A stretch of 64,000 nt of DNA from Hymenopus coronatus. Its lineage: Eukaryota > Arthropoda > Insecta > Mantodea > Hymenopodidae. The notes beneath the pieces were generated by a model. It saw nothing but the letters and a program-made list of their open reading frames with translations. It was not told the DNA's origin and ran no database searches. The position numbers and the translations under genes were made by a program. Each line of letters starts with the position of its first letter. Position 1 is the first letter of the stretch. The stretch spans positions 96,950,781 through 97,014,780 of the forward strand of contig CM060898.1 in assembly GCA_030762935.1 (NCBI GenBank), in the 5' to 3' direction. Of this stretch, positions 14,501 to 24,111 are shown piece after piece.

Positions 14501-17500
14501 AAAGTGATATAGTATGGGGAGGCCACACCCATATCAGATGTCACTTTTAACTGCAAGGTGCCACAATTGAAACTCGATTCTTCAATAATAATTCAGTATG
14601 TGATCCAGATAGACATCATTGTTTCAGAGGTGTTAGTACCCTGTCCACAGCCCCATTGTGACATAGAAAACACTAACTAAGCCCCTATCCCACAACCTGC
14701 ACAAAAATCCAACAGGTAGGCAGGGATGTTCAAATGAGTTAGTTAATAAAAGTATTATTTCCATCTGATTTATAAGAAACATTTGGCATTCATTTTTAAT
14801 AGAAGAGGTCTGATGCTTTCCTTAAAAAGAGATTTCACAAATATTTAGAGAGGTTTAGAAGTTTTCCTTAAAATGTGAACATTTTCATGGAGGATAATAT
14901 TAAATTATGGGAAGGAATGCAGAGTTTAAAATTATATATCAATAACAATAAGGAACTCTTACAAAACCAAATTTCAAAGGATGTTGGATTAACAAAATAT
15001 ATAGATATACTGCATCATCTGTATCTATGCATGCACAGACTAGCAGATCATATTTAACTAAACATTGATGTGTTTTACTTTAATGTAAGTACACTACTGT
15101 ATGATGTCAACAGTATCCAAGATAATATTGCGATTAGTTAGCGAGTCACTTACTATTATTTAAATGGAAAACATATTTCTGAATGATTTGTTTCCATTGT
15201 CAGTTCCTATTTGGCTTTTTAAAATGTTATTCTATCAAAGTACTGAACAAACTATTTTTGAATAATATTAAGTTTTGTAGTGTTACAAAATTGACTTGCT
15301 AATAATTAGAACACATCTCTGTCACAATTTCCACTATACTAAATTGTAATTTTAAGTTGAATTCAAGAGAATATGCTTAACAAAATGGTTCTAGACAAAT
15401 ACGTATGTTTCTAGAAATAAACATTTTGGAAAATATCGTTTCCTTAGCTTAACCCCCAATGAGCTGCAGGCCAAAAATACTAGTACTAGACAAGAAAAAC
15501 ACAGCTTTAATAAATGAAGAGTATCAGAGAAGAAAGGGAATTGTCAAGAAAATCATTTTACAGTAAATGCTTTTTAAGCACTTATCATTCATGCAACAGA
15601 ACAGTTATTTCAATTTTAATTTTTTTGACCCTTCAAACAATTGTTATGGTTTTGCATACATACAGTGAATCACAGAAAATTGAAGTCACTTAAATTCAGT
15701 GGTTTAGTAACACTAGTAATTAGGTCTGTGACACACTCATCAAATGGTTATTTGAAGCATTTTTAATACTATCTAATTTATAAATATAATATGTGTACAT
15801 TCCTTAGTTTAAATTTTATAAGTAAGACAAGCATAAGTTAAAGATATAAAAAATGATTAATTTCCTATTGAAGCAAGGAAAATAAACAGAGTTAAGATTG
15901 ACTAAAGTTTATTAAAAAGTTATTTTCAATCTCTATACTGCTCCCAAGTTAATTCTACAACTTAATGTTGTGATTTGTACATTCACAGTATATTAAGGAT
16001 CATTTTATAATTAATGGAATAATTTTAAACTCATAAATTTGTATTGCAAGAATTGCAATTGTATTCCTATTAATATTTGCAATAAATAAACATTCACAGT
16101 TGATCCATTTTCCAGAAAAAGAATATCCTGAAAACCCCCTACATTGCCCAAGGTGAGGATTAAAATACCTTCAGTAAAGGTCTTGATAAGTTCATCTGAT
16201 AAAATGATGCATTTTCCTCAAATGGTGGTGCATCTTCAAAAAATTCTTCTACTTTTGTATCCATGTCTGCTGCAGATGAATTTTGTTGGGATTTCTTTTC
16301 TTTCTTCTTTTTCACTTTAATGTCATCTAAAACAACAATGTGTAAATTAGAAGTCATACCGTGTTTCCTGTATCTATATTTGCACTTAGTGTATAGAGAA
16401 GGTACTGCATTCCAGCCAAAAATGTTATGTCGAGATTTCAATTGAAGTACATGTTTTTTAACACTCCATGAATCCAAAAAAATGCATTTTTTTAGAAAAT
16501 GTGTGTGCATGCGCATGTGTAGGGGGGGACAGCATAGCTCAAAAACAAAAAGTCTGTTAATTACCAAACTTGATATTTAGGTTTAGTATCTTCCAAGGAT
16601 GTGACATGAAGACTTTCCAGATAATCTCTCCACCCCTAACTACCCTTTACATGGAAAAAATTTAGAAAATTTTGATTTTCTCAAAAATGGTTCAAGAGAT
16701 TTTGACTAAAATACCATATATAACAGACTTTTACATGAGAAAATGAATATCTTGAATTTTCTGGGAATATCCTCTGTAGATCTCTTCATTCTGGATGACT
16801 GCAAGAGATAGAAAAAATCTTACTGCACAAAAAATGTAGATCTCGTTTGAACACACAATTTATGTCATATACATTTTTTTTCGTGGAGTTGGCCATTTTT
16901 GAGATTTCCTTGTTATTGGGTTCAGTTTTAAAATACTTTAAACAATTCACATATCATAACTTGTCAACTACTGGCCATGCAAAGAAATAGATTTAAATCA
17001 TATAGCAACCACATTTTAAAATATTTGACTGTTGGTTTAGACAATTTCTACTAATGTTTATCTCAATTATCTCATTAGTAGATTGATGAATAAGTTTTTT
17101 AACAATAACTGTTACAGAGATGTAGAGAAAGTCACTGAATGGAACATATTAGATATTTTAAGAAATACTTTCTGTGCAAATATAAAAGTTTGGGTCTATA
17201 TGGAAAGCATAATAATGTTATGCTTTCTTCACTGGAACACAAAGAATCAAATGATGGTTAAATGCTGAGCATTATCTATTTTTCTGTTTAAAAATAAAAT
17301 TAAATTAAATAGCATGGAGCTTATGTTGTTACTTTTAACAGACTGTGGTTATAGGAATACCTTCAGTTCTCAAGCTAAACATTAATCTGAATGCAAAATA
17401 ATGTACACTAATAATTTAAAAATTCTGATGTGTTACATTCACATGACTTCCTCTGGTCACCCTTTCTCATTATATCCAAAGATTCTGAAACATTTATTTT

Positions 17501-19481
17501 CCACTTACTTCCAGTATTTCTATTTATTTATTTGAGATAAATATTTTTCAGAAATGTTTTCATTGCACATTTTGTTATAAGTACATAGAATATATCTCTC
17601 AATAACTCAATGTTCCATAAAAGTTAACTCTTTTTTACTTTCTCTAGCCCCATATTTACACTGTACATAGTGGATATAGAAGTATTGTATTCCACCCAAA
17701 AATATTTCACAGATACACATGTTTTAGGACCCCCTGAATATATATATATATATATAAAAAAAAAGCATTTTCAGAAAGAGAGAGAGAGAGTGCGCATGCG
17801 TGCGTGCGTGTGTGTGGAGAGCATAGCTCAAAAACGAAAAGATTGTTAAATACCAAACTTGGTATTTAAGTTAAGTATCTTCCAAGGATGCGACCGATTT
17901 TCAAGAAAATCTCCCCACCCCTAACTACCCTTTACATGGAAAAATTTTTGAAAATGAAAATTTTGTTTTTCTTAAAATGGCTCTTAACGTTTTTGATTAA
18001 AATACCAATTTTACAGCCATTTTCATCACAAATAAAATGTATATCTTGAATTTTCTGGGAATAGCTTCTGAAGAATTGTTTATTCTAGGTATTTTGCTGA
18101 ATTTTGCACAACTAGTAAACCGTAAGAGATAGTTTAACGTCCAGAGAACATGGCAGTTTCAGGAGTAACCACTCTATGAACATACACATGGAAATAGACA
18201 CATCAAGGGGAAAACTATGCATTGTATCTGTGGATTTCTCTAAGGCTTTTGATAGTGTAAACAGGAAAAATCTACTCCAAAAACTGGAGAGAGAAAAAAA
18301 CACTCAGAGCGATTATGGAGCTATACAGACCAGTTACAAATATTCCAGTATTAAACCACATCCAGTAAGTGACAACTTGACTAGATCATGCATAAGCCAA
18401 ATGAACAGTGTGCTACAGGGGAATCCTTTCAAGTCCACTATTGCATTAACCTACAATATAGTCAAATCAATATAAAATGAAGCAGTGAGCATAAATGTAT
18501 ACATCATGTTGATGCTATGGTACTAGCCACAACTGCTAAGAGCAATACACAATTTAACCAAATGGGCAGGAATTTAATGAGCTACAAAACAATACAGACA
18601 AGACACAGCTAATAATGTTCCACATAGAGGAAGAGTGGCAAAGGAAGACATACAATGAAAACAAAAATAATGCTTAGTGAACTGATTCCAATATCTTGGA
18701 AATCACCCTAAAGACTATGGGGAAAAACCATGACTTGCTTAAAAGTGAACAGCAGTAGCAATAAGGTCTATGCTAGACCTCCAAAATCTCTATTGAATGT
18801 CACTGAAAACTGCTACATGGCACTTTGAGGCTAAAGTATTCCCAGAGTTTATTTATGGACTGGAGATTATTGGGAAATGTTTAATAAGCAAACAGTGGGC
18901 AGGCAATGAAAACAAAAACAAGTTTCCTAATAAGAGTAATTAATATACCTCTCCAAATTCAGAGCCTAAATTAATTTATGTTCTAGCTGGAGAAACCTTC
19001 CTACTGGAATATCTAAGGCTCAAACTGCCTCTCACAGCCCAGCTAGAAACAGTCATCAATGAAAGCCAAACAAGAGAGATATAGACAGAATTCTATGCCA
19101 CAGATGTGATCAATGATGACTGGAAGGAAATAAGACTATGATCTCTTAGTGAAGAAGATGATGGTACATAGGTTCCACAGCATGATTTGCCACAGTAAGC
19201 AAATGATAACAGTGAGAATAGCATATATGTAATCTGTGAAAGACAGTGTGAAATGTTGATTATTATTGCAGAATGCATTCACCCACCTAGCCATGGTATA
19301 TATGGTAAAATCTCTCTATCACAGAATTCCAGTAGTATTGTATGGCACAGTCAGCATTCGTGCCTCTTGCAATTAATAAAGCACCTTTGCCTATATTTGT
19401 TAACCATTTTAGAGGACTACAGATAAGAATATATAATTAAAACATCAAATTATTTACAAATGTTGGTGTTGTTATGGCTGA

Positions 19482-19515
<34 letters not shown>

Positions 19516-22500
19516 TATTATTATTATTACATCATCATTATTCAAACCTTCAAATAACAGAAATAAGATGCTCTTCTTTCTTGATGCTATTCTTCCTACA
19601 TCACTTACCACTGATAGCACCAAATATGATCATTATTGACACTATTTATTGAATGACCCAAGTATCATGTAAGTACTTCTTTCTCTCCTTTGTGCTTGCA
19701 CATTTAAGTTTTAATTGACACAACAGGTGATGAATAAATGGGTGAATAAAGATAAGCTCAGAGCATTGGGATTGAACTTTAAATAAATCTATCTTCTTAG
19801 ACTGAAAGAAAAACAGAGAAAAGAAAATTCTACTTATACCCAACAAAATTCAAACCAATCAGGTATTAAACCTGCATCTGCAGTTTTAAGGACAAGCCCC
19901 ACCTCCCTCCAAATGAAAACTTACTATATAGGGGTAGTACATCTGCCTCCAAATCTGGGGGGGTCTGAGTTTGAGTCTTGGGTAAGGTAGTGCTTACGCA
20001 AGATCTTTTTACAGGCTTTTCCCTTATCCTCATATCATAAGAAAACCTCTCAGCACATTGAATTCCAGGAATACAAAAAATATGTTTCATTCATGTGACC
20101 TACCTACTCACTTCTACAAAATCTTATTCTTCTGTTTTCTTCCAACTAATTAGGTAAACTTCCAATTCATTTACAAATTTTGTTGTGGTATAGGCAGCAT
20201 ACAGTAGACTAAATTTTTTTTTTTCTTTTAAAAAAAAGCGGACTGCTATTGAATGACTTTGAAACCCCCATGAGGAAAGAAAACAAAAAAAACAAAAACA
20301 AATAGCAATTTACCATTTGAAAAAAATAATTGAAAATCTAGCTATTAACAAAGAACATCTCAGAAATGGTTAACATCACAAATGAGAAATTGATGTACTG
20401 TGTGCTTTAATGAGATCTAAATTTTTTCTATAGTAAGATCTTCTCTCTCTTACAATTTATCACTTATGCAAATTCATTCAGAATGAATTCACAACTGATC
20501 GCAACAAACTCAAGGTACTCTTTTTGTCATACACATATCTTAAACATATAGTATTTTAATTAAATTGGTTTAAATGGGGGTGAAACGTGTTGAAGGTATT
20601 TGAAAAATTTTGAAGCTTAAAAGTGTTTAGTTGGATTTCTGTTTATTGTTAGATTTTGCTTCAGTGATAATTCCAAATATTACCAGTTTCCCTAGCTTAC
20701 AAATTTGAGAGTTTAAATGTTGCATAAACCCTCTGCACTTTACTGTTATTTTGGAAAGAAACCTCTGAAATAGGTCCTTTAATTAGTACCAAAACAATCT
20801 TGCAACACTAAACAATGCAGGGATATAAAGGCTACTGCGGAACAAGAATGCTCAAAATAAGTATGCAAATGGTCATGCTTCATAAATATCTATGTAATAC
20901 AGAGTTTTCTTAGTGAAAAATGTGTCATTTTTACAAACATATTTCCTTTGCCACTCACAAATATATAAGCTATCGACCTAGTTTACAAATACTTTCCGAG
21001 ATATCTTCAAACAAAAGTAGCGAATACATATCCCCTTGATATAAAAATTAGACTTTAGATTACATCTAATGTATATTTGTATTACTTAATAAGAATCATC
21101 ACACATACCTTTTTTCAGATCATCCTCTGAAAGTGATACTTCTTCATCTGATTCATCTAAGTCTGATGGTTCACTTTTAATTTCCACTACATTTTCCTCA
21201 GCTTCCTAATTAAAAAAAAAAATTAAAAATTGTAAAATTTTTTGCTTGGAAACATTTCTTTAAAGTGTTACATAAAAATTCAACATATTGCATTCTTACC
21301 TTTTCTTTCAAATTCTTCCTCGCACTTTTTATTTTGTCATCAGTTTTTGTCTTTGCTTTCCGCTTCACATATTTTGACAGGTCATCCCATGTATCTTTGT
21401 TATATTCAGACACATTTGTCACAAATTTAAAGTCTGTGTCAAAATCAATTTTCTTCTTCTTCTTTTGCTTGCTTGGCTGAAACTAAAAAAATAAACATAT
21501 TATTCATGGTCTTGATCATTCTGGCCTTTATATATTATTTTATATATGTACTTTAAAAAATAAATTCACTAACAAATTCCATATATTATTAGGGTAAACT
21601 TGATAATGGCATCTTCAGTTGTATGCATTGTGTTTATACGATGACTACCTGAAATATTAATCTTCACGTGGTAGTATAAATGGTGTCAGGTGTGAACTAA
21701 ATCCACGTTACATCTATGTTACTTCATATCTTATTGAGTAACGTGATAGTTTGATGATTTATATAACTGTATACCTTCTTTGCAAAATGTTATTGATAAT
21801 ATCCTGTTGTTTGTTATACCTGAGTGAGCTCAAAATGGGATTTAGAAAACAAGCAAACATGTGGAGAAAAAAAAAATCTTAATTTGTCTGGTTTTGTTTT
21901 TATAAAATTATTTATTTATAGTTCAAATTCCTAATAACATCACTGGTTTGGAAAGATAAATATGGCAAAGTGTTAAAATCCCACATTCTTCGTCAAAATG
22001 GGGAGACACAACTGTAGTCAGCTTTAACAAAATCTTTGTATTAAAGAAGAAAACTGTTGGATATCTTGGAAATCTTAAATACAATGGATCTTGTTGCAAA
22101 ATATTTACACACTTAATAATCCTAACCCTCCCTAGCCTACTTATCTATCAAACTATCTTGCATTTAAGAAAATTCTATTTCCCCTAGAAACCAGCTCTGA
22201 TAAGACAGTCACAATGCTACATAAAATCTGATGTGTTCGATTCACATGACTTTCTCCATATCTTGGTAATAAATTACTGTTAAAAAACTTATTCTTCCAT
22301 CTACTCCATACTAATTGAGATAAACATTAACAAAAATTGTCTTATTACTCGCTTCCTTGTAAATAGAAGAGAAATAATGGAATACACTAGGCAAAACAAA
22401 TAGTCAAATCTTTTAATAAAAGGGTCTTCAGAGCCCATTCCCAGAAAATTCACGCTACACATTTTATTTTCCATGTAAATATCTTTAATACACATTATTT

Positions 22501-24111
22501 TAATAAAAATCGTTATAGTCATTTTTGAGAAAATAAAAGTTTTCAAATTTTTTTCCATTTAAACAGTAGTTTGGGGTGAGGGTGTATTTTAAAAAATCTT
22601 AGTGCTGCATCCATGGAAGAAAACTTAAATACCAAGTTTAATATTTTACCGGCCATTTTTGAGACAGTAAAAGTTTTCAAAATTTTTTCCATTTAAACAG
22701 TAGTTTGGGGTGAGGGTGTATTTTAAAAAATCTTAGTGCTGCATCCATGGAAGAAAACTTAAATACCAAGTTTAATATTTTACTGACCTTTCGTTTTAGA
22801 GTTCATGCATGCACACACCCACACACAATCACACATGGACCTTTTTTCTAAAAATGCTTTTTTTTGGATACAGGGGAACCTAAATTCCTAATAACATCAC
22901 TGGTTTGGAAAGATAAATGATATGGCAAAGAGCTAAAATCCCACATTCTCTGTCAAAATAGGGAAACACAACTGTAGCCAGCTGGTGAAATCGCTTATCA
23001 AATTTTTGGGTGGGATGCAATACCTTCTCTATACACATGTATATAGTACATATGGAGAAAGCAATAAAGACAACCTAGTAATCCCTAGTCATTGATTACA
23101 CTTATTTGAAAAAATGCCCAGTTTCAGAGGAATAAAGTTTCATAATGTCCTCCCAAATGAAATCAAAGGGTGTAAAAGGAATAAATTTAAAATAAGGCTA
23201 AAGAAAGGCATTACTTCAATAAGCAAATATTTTAGTTATTCTGCCACTAGAACCGCTTTGTAGTTACTTACTGGTCTGTTATAAACGTTTAGCACCCTAA
23301 GTGGCAAAGCATAACAAAGTGGCAAGGGATCTGTGGAGCTAAAACTGGAGCTGTGGTTCAAGAAGAAGTAAAAACTTGGCAACTTTCACATCTATATAAT
23401 TTAATGTTTTCAACACTTCCAAATATGGATCGCCAGTGGAAGTTTTACCCACCACTTACAATACTTAAGAGAGGAGTGAGCGTGTGTTTGTGTGTGTTGC
23501 AACCATCTTATATCTTTACCGACGAATTTGTAAATAAACATTATAGTAATGATTGTGTGAGTGATGTACATATAACATTTCTGCATTACCTGCATTGCTT
23601 TCACATTGTTCTTTTGTATTTAGATACTGTACTGAACAACATAAACAAATAAACCTGTTATAAACAGATTCAAAATCGAATCCTTGATTCCTACCAATAC
23701 AAGCTACCATCAAGGTGTGTTTAACAGCATTCACTTTCATGCAAATATAGTGGTAATTTGTGTGTTACAATAAATCCAAACAGAACATATTTACGCGGAA
23801 AAATTAGTTCTGCCCCAACACAAGAATTGAGAAATGGAAGGGTCGATCGTGGAAAAAAAAAAAAAAGTGTTAATTTGTTCGTTAGATCTTACAGCGAACT
23901 AGAAACAGATATTTTTCTCTAACTTTAAATCTATGAAGAACTCTGAGCTCTTGTATCAAATACATGCATAAACATAACCTCAAAAACAAAATTAAATGTA
24001 CTTAAGACATACTTCCTCCTCTTCATCTGAATTTTCTGAGAAGTCTGGGATATCATCGTCGTTTTCATCAATGGTGTGTATCAGGTCTAATTTTGTAAAC
24101 CTTCTGTTCAT
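2436..24111 (-). CDS. DDX27: DDX27 ATP-dependent RNA helicase (8 exons, 3' part outside window)
   Basis: Ortholog of DDX27/yeast Drs1, a nucleolar DEAD-box helicase that acts in pre-rRNA processing and large-subunit assembly. Exons (minus, in order): 24111-24013, 21482-21300, 21205-21109, 16326-16169, 14397-14092, 11109-10982, 4294-4097, 2580-2436. Joined they give 1314 nt, 438 codons, no stop, and every intron is GT-AG. Residues 1-160 are acidic and lysine-rich, as in the family. Q-motif glutamine is about residue 193 (HPTPIQ). Walker A AATGTGKT is 210-217, PTREL 246-250, GG 274-275, TPGR 295-298, DEAD 320-323, SAT 351-353. Exon 8 opens the second RecA lobe ([11 protein letters not shown]). 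Motifs V and VI and the C-terminal tail are not in positions 1-2435, so they lie beyond the window. Identity is based on the conserved motif set plus the NLSRPLLK segment before the Q motif. No lesion seen. Confidence 0.95.
2581..4096 (-). other. DDX27 intron 7
   Basis: 1516-bp GT-AG intron. Near its 5' end (4038-4079) is an AAAC-rich stretch grading into a long A-run, which could be the tail of an old retroposon on the plus strand or a simple repeat. A plus-strand ORF at 3106-3444 resembles nothing I know. Nothing else identified. Confidence 0.6.
4097..4294 (-). CDS. DDX27: DDX27 exon 7 (motif III)
   Basis: 198 nt that completes the Arg after DEAD and reads [14 protein letters not shown], then [12 protein letters not shown], with the SAT motif that couples ATP hydrolysis to unwinding. 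It ends after two bases of an Arg codon at donor GTAAGC. Confidence 0.97.
5888..6029. repeat. Exact 71-bp tandem duplication
   Basis: Two adjacent copies (5888-5958 and 5959-6029) beginning AATCTCAAAATGATG and ending GAGTCTTTT(A) appear identical over the whole unit. This is a recent local duplication inside a DDX27 intron, or an artefact of assembly. Confidence 0.9.
6559..6700 (+). repeat. Repeat A, 5' fragment
   Basis: Starts with the family's 5' signature (TGTTCCACTCACATGACTTT) and follows it through the AAGCTTATTCTTCTATC and TAGCAGAAAT segments, then stops just before the SINE-1 copy. The rest of the element is absent here. Confidence 0.75.
6714..6999 (+). mobile_element. tRNA-derived SINE, family SINE-1, copy 1
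   Basis: Head carries a pol III A box (GTGGTGTAATGGTTACC) and B box (GGTTCGAACC). The body follows with GGAAGGGAAGTAAAGC and a block reading CCCGTGTCG...CACGTAAAAGAACC. It matches the copy at 33032-33324 over its full length with scattered differences. The body block resembles a 3' domain shared by SINEs of many animal phyla (Nin-DC type, from memory, unverified). No clear target duplication; it ends against a repeat A start. Confidence 0.85.
7004..8250 (+). repeat. Repeat A copy interrupted by SINE-3
   Basis: Diverged copy starting at CTGATGTATTCCATTCATATG and ending with the family's closing block (TTTTCGGTGGAATACAATACC, then CTAGAGAAAGTAAAA). At 7540-7888 it is split by a minus-strand SINE whose 14-bp target duplication is repeat A sequence. 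Its 5' third is longer and more diverged than in other copies. Confidence 0.75.
7540..7888 (-). mobile_element. GC-rich tRNA-derived SINE, family SINE-3
   Basis: On the minus strand the head has an A box (TAGCACGGTGGTAGCGC) and a B box (GGTTCGATCCC), followed by a GC-rich body with GGGGATTTTTCCCCGCTGG. It is flanked by a 14-bp direct repeat ATATCTTAAACATA (7526-7539 and 7889-7902). The 349-bp insert is a GC island in AT-rich surroundings, and ORFs across it are incidental. Confidence 0.9.
10085..10958 (+). repeat. Repeat A, near full-length copy
   Basis: One of the best-preserved copies. It starts TCTGATGTGTACCATTCACA, has the central AGAGGCTATTCCCAGAAAAT and GTTAGAGCCATTTTTGAGAA blocks, a near-palindrome AAATACCAAGTTTGGTATTT, a CA microsatellite, and ends with a stem-loop (CTATACACTATG / CATAGTGCGTATAG) plus AGAAAGTAAAA. 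It inserts next to DDX27 exon 6. Confidence 0.85.
10982..11109 (-). CDS. DDX27: DDX27 exon 6 (TPGR and DEAD motifs)
   Basis: 128 nt, donor GTAAGG, ends after two bases of an Arg codon. It carries [13 protein letters not shown] (motif Ib) and VLVLDEAD (motif II, the Walker B that coordinates Mg-ATP). A repeat A copy ends at about 10958, only 22 bp into the intron from the donor. Confidence 0.97.
11238..11482 (-). mobile_element. tRNA-derived SINE, family SINE-4
   Basis: Minus strand: A box region TGGCTGCGCTCGCTAAAGCG, B box GGGTTCGAGTCCCGCC, a T/G-rich body, then a terminal hairpin (CGGAGTCCTGATCAGACTCCG split by one base) and an A-run at 11238-11247. The order head, body, hairpin, A tail fits a pol III retroposon. 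Confidence 0.75.
11475..11565 (+). mobile_element. tRNA-like SINE-5 head
   Basis: Reads AGTGGTCAGCATTCTGG, a variable anticodon-like part, GTTCAATCC, then a body GCTAGGGTGGTGGC...TTTCTTTAACTA. The same layout occurs at 29295-29400 and, reversed, at 63285-63372. It abuts SINE-4 head to head. Confidence 0.55.
12220..12870 (+). mobile_element. Possible LINE remnant (coiled-coil ORF1-like)
   Basis: A purine-rich stretch that translates on the plus strand to [20 protein letters not shown] and further charged, Lys/Glu-rich segments (12615-12866), broken by stops. Charged coiled-coil sequence of this kind is common in LINE ORF1 proteins. No diagnostic motif is present, so this is only a suggestion. 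The long minus-strand ORF over the same interval is a composition shadow. Confidence 0.25.
13130..13535 (+). mobile_element. mariner transposon, 3' half with terminal inverted repeat
   Basis: Encodes the C-terminal end of a mariner transposase: [20 protein letters not shown] at about 13206, then [13 protein letters not shown] and a closing segment that stops at 13441. The upstream D-containing part is stop-ridden. At 13511-13535 is CAGAACTTAATTTCTGGATG..., the reverse complement of a TIR similar to the mariner at 63482, so both belong to one family. The 5' half is missing. Inactive. Confidence 0.88.
14092..14397 (-). CDS. DDX27: DDX27 exon 5 (Q motif, Walker A, motif Ia)
   Basis: 102 codons, phase 0 at both ends. 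It contains the Q motif NFIHPTPIQ, Walker A AATGTGKT that binds [11 protein letters not shown] (motif Ia) and GGLD. All catalytic residues of this half of the first RecA lobe are intact. Confidence 0.97.
14398..16168 (-). other. DDX27 intron 4
   Basis: 1771-bp GT-AG intron of AT-rich sequence. I recognise no gene or transposon in it. Confidence 0.7.
16169..16326 (-). CDS. DDX27: DDX27 exon 4
   Basis: 158 nt. The split codon completes as Asp, and the exon ends in phase 0 before GTATTT. It encodes a Lys-rich run and then EEFFEDAPP and [12 protein letters not shown], the segment that leads into the Q motif and includes the upstream aromatic residue. A repeat A copy ends only about 20-25 bp upstream of its acceptor. 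Confidence 0.93.
16345..17157 (-). repeat. Repeat A, minus-strand copy
   Basis: About 810 bp. Read on the minus strand it begins TATGTTCCATTCAGTGACTT and ends with the CCTTCTCTATACACTA block. Internal blocks (CCTCTGTAGATC.., TACCAAACTTGATATTTA on plus) align with other copies. It reaches to within about 20-25 bp of DDX27 exon 4. Confidence 0.85.
17423..17632 (+). repeat. Repeat A, 5' fragment
   Basis: Starts TTCTGATGTGTTACATTCAC and runs for about 210 bp before meeting the reversed copy at 17634. It is diverged from other copies. Confidence 0.65.
17634..18137 (-). repeat. Repeat A, minus-strand 3' part
   Basis: On the minus strand it runs from the AAGAGGCTATTCCCAGAAAAT-type block to the closing AGAGAAAGTAAAA at 17634. 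It contains TA, GA and GT microsatellites (17738-17818) at the place where other copies have CA repeats. With the preceding plus fragment it forms a convergent pair. Confidence 0.8.
18185..19130 (+). mobile_element. Non-LTR retrotransposon reverse-transcriptase remnant
   Basis: Reads [20 protein letters not shown] (RT motif A with its Asp) at about 18220-18290. Downstream fragments in shifting frames include VLQGN and ADDMVLA-type (motif C) remains near 18510, FQYLG near 18690 and FPEFIYGLE near 18840. Several stops and frameshifts; not functional. It is inserted in the DDX27 intron in antisense. Confidence 0.75.
19480..19540. repeat. ATT/TTA microsatellite
   Basis: About 17 TTA units, interrupted once, then ATCATC. 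Confidence 0.9.
19935..20000 (+). mobile_element. tRNA-like SINE head (weak)
   Basis: GGGGTAGTACATCTGCCTCC followed by GAGTTTGAGTCTTGG looks like an A box and a B box at tRNA spacing. The body is not recognisable. Possibly an old SINE. Confidence 0.35.
20062..20580 (+). repeat. Repeat A, partial copy
   Basis: Starts ATGTTTCATTCATGTGACC and is followed up to about the TCTTAAACATATAGTATTTTAAT block, then lost. The 3' third is missing. Confidence 0.65.
21109..21205 (-). CDS. DDX27: DDX27 exon 3
   Basis: 97 nt starting in phase 0 and ending after one base of a codon. It lies 94 bp from exon 2, the shortest intron in this gene. Acceptor AATTAG after a T-run, donor GTATGT. It encodes an acidic, serine-rich stretch ([16 protein letters not shown]), a low-complexity linker that is poorly conserved in the family. 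The call rests on frame continuity and splice sites. Confidence 0.85.
21300..21482 (-). CDS. DDX27: DDX27 exon 2
   Basis: 61 codons, phase 0 at both ends, acceptor TTTTTTAG and donor GTAAGA. It encodes a lysine run, then FKFV and [19 protein letters not shown], the conserved DDX27/Drs1 N-terminal segment. This basic part may help nucleolar targeting (inference). Confidence 0.92.
21483..24012 (-). other. DDX27 intron 1
   Basis: 2530-bp GT-AG intron next to the start exon. It contains one repeat A copy (22225-23062) that carries an internal duplication and a copy of nearby intron sequence. 23070-23990 shows nothing recognisable. Confidence 0.8.
22225..23062 (+). repeat. Repeat A copy with internal duplication and templated insert
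   Basis: Starts TCTGATGTGTTCGATTCACA and ends ATGGAGAAAGCAATAAA. A 134-bp piece is repeated in tandem (22521-22654 and 22655-22788). At 22885-22983 a foreign stretch beginning ATTCCTAATAACATCACTGG interrupts the element and matches 21923-22018. Confidence 0.85.
24013..24111 (-). CDS. DDX27: DDX27 exon 1
   Basis: Start codon at 24111-24109, 33 codons, then donor GTATGT (phase 0). It encodes [14 protein letters not shown] followed by an Asp/Glu-rich stretch ending in EEEE. The acidic N-terminus is typical of DDX27 proteins. The ATG is the first Met in frame and sits 417 bp from the divergent FARS2 start. Confidence 0.88.

Larger units (their letters stand above)
16327..21108 (-). other. DDX27 intron 3, repeat-filled
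   Basis: 4782-bp GT-AG intron with four repeat A copies or fragments in both orientations, a LINE reverse-transcriptase remnant, an ATT microsatellite and a tRNA-like SINE head. The stretch 20590-21100 shows nothing recognisable. Confidence 0.8.
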
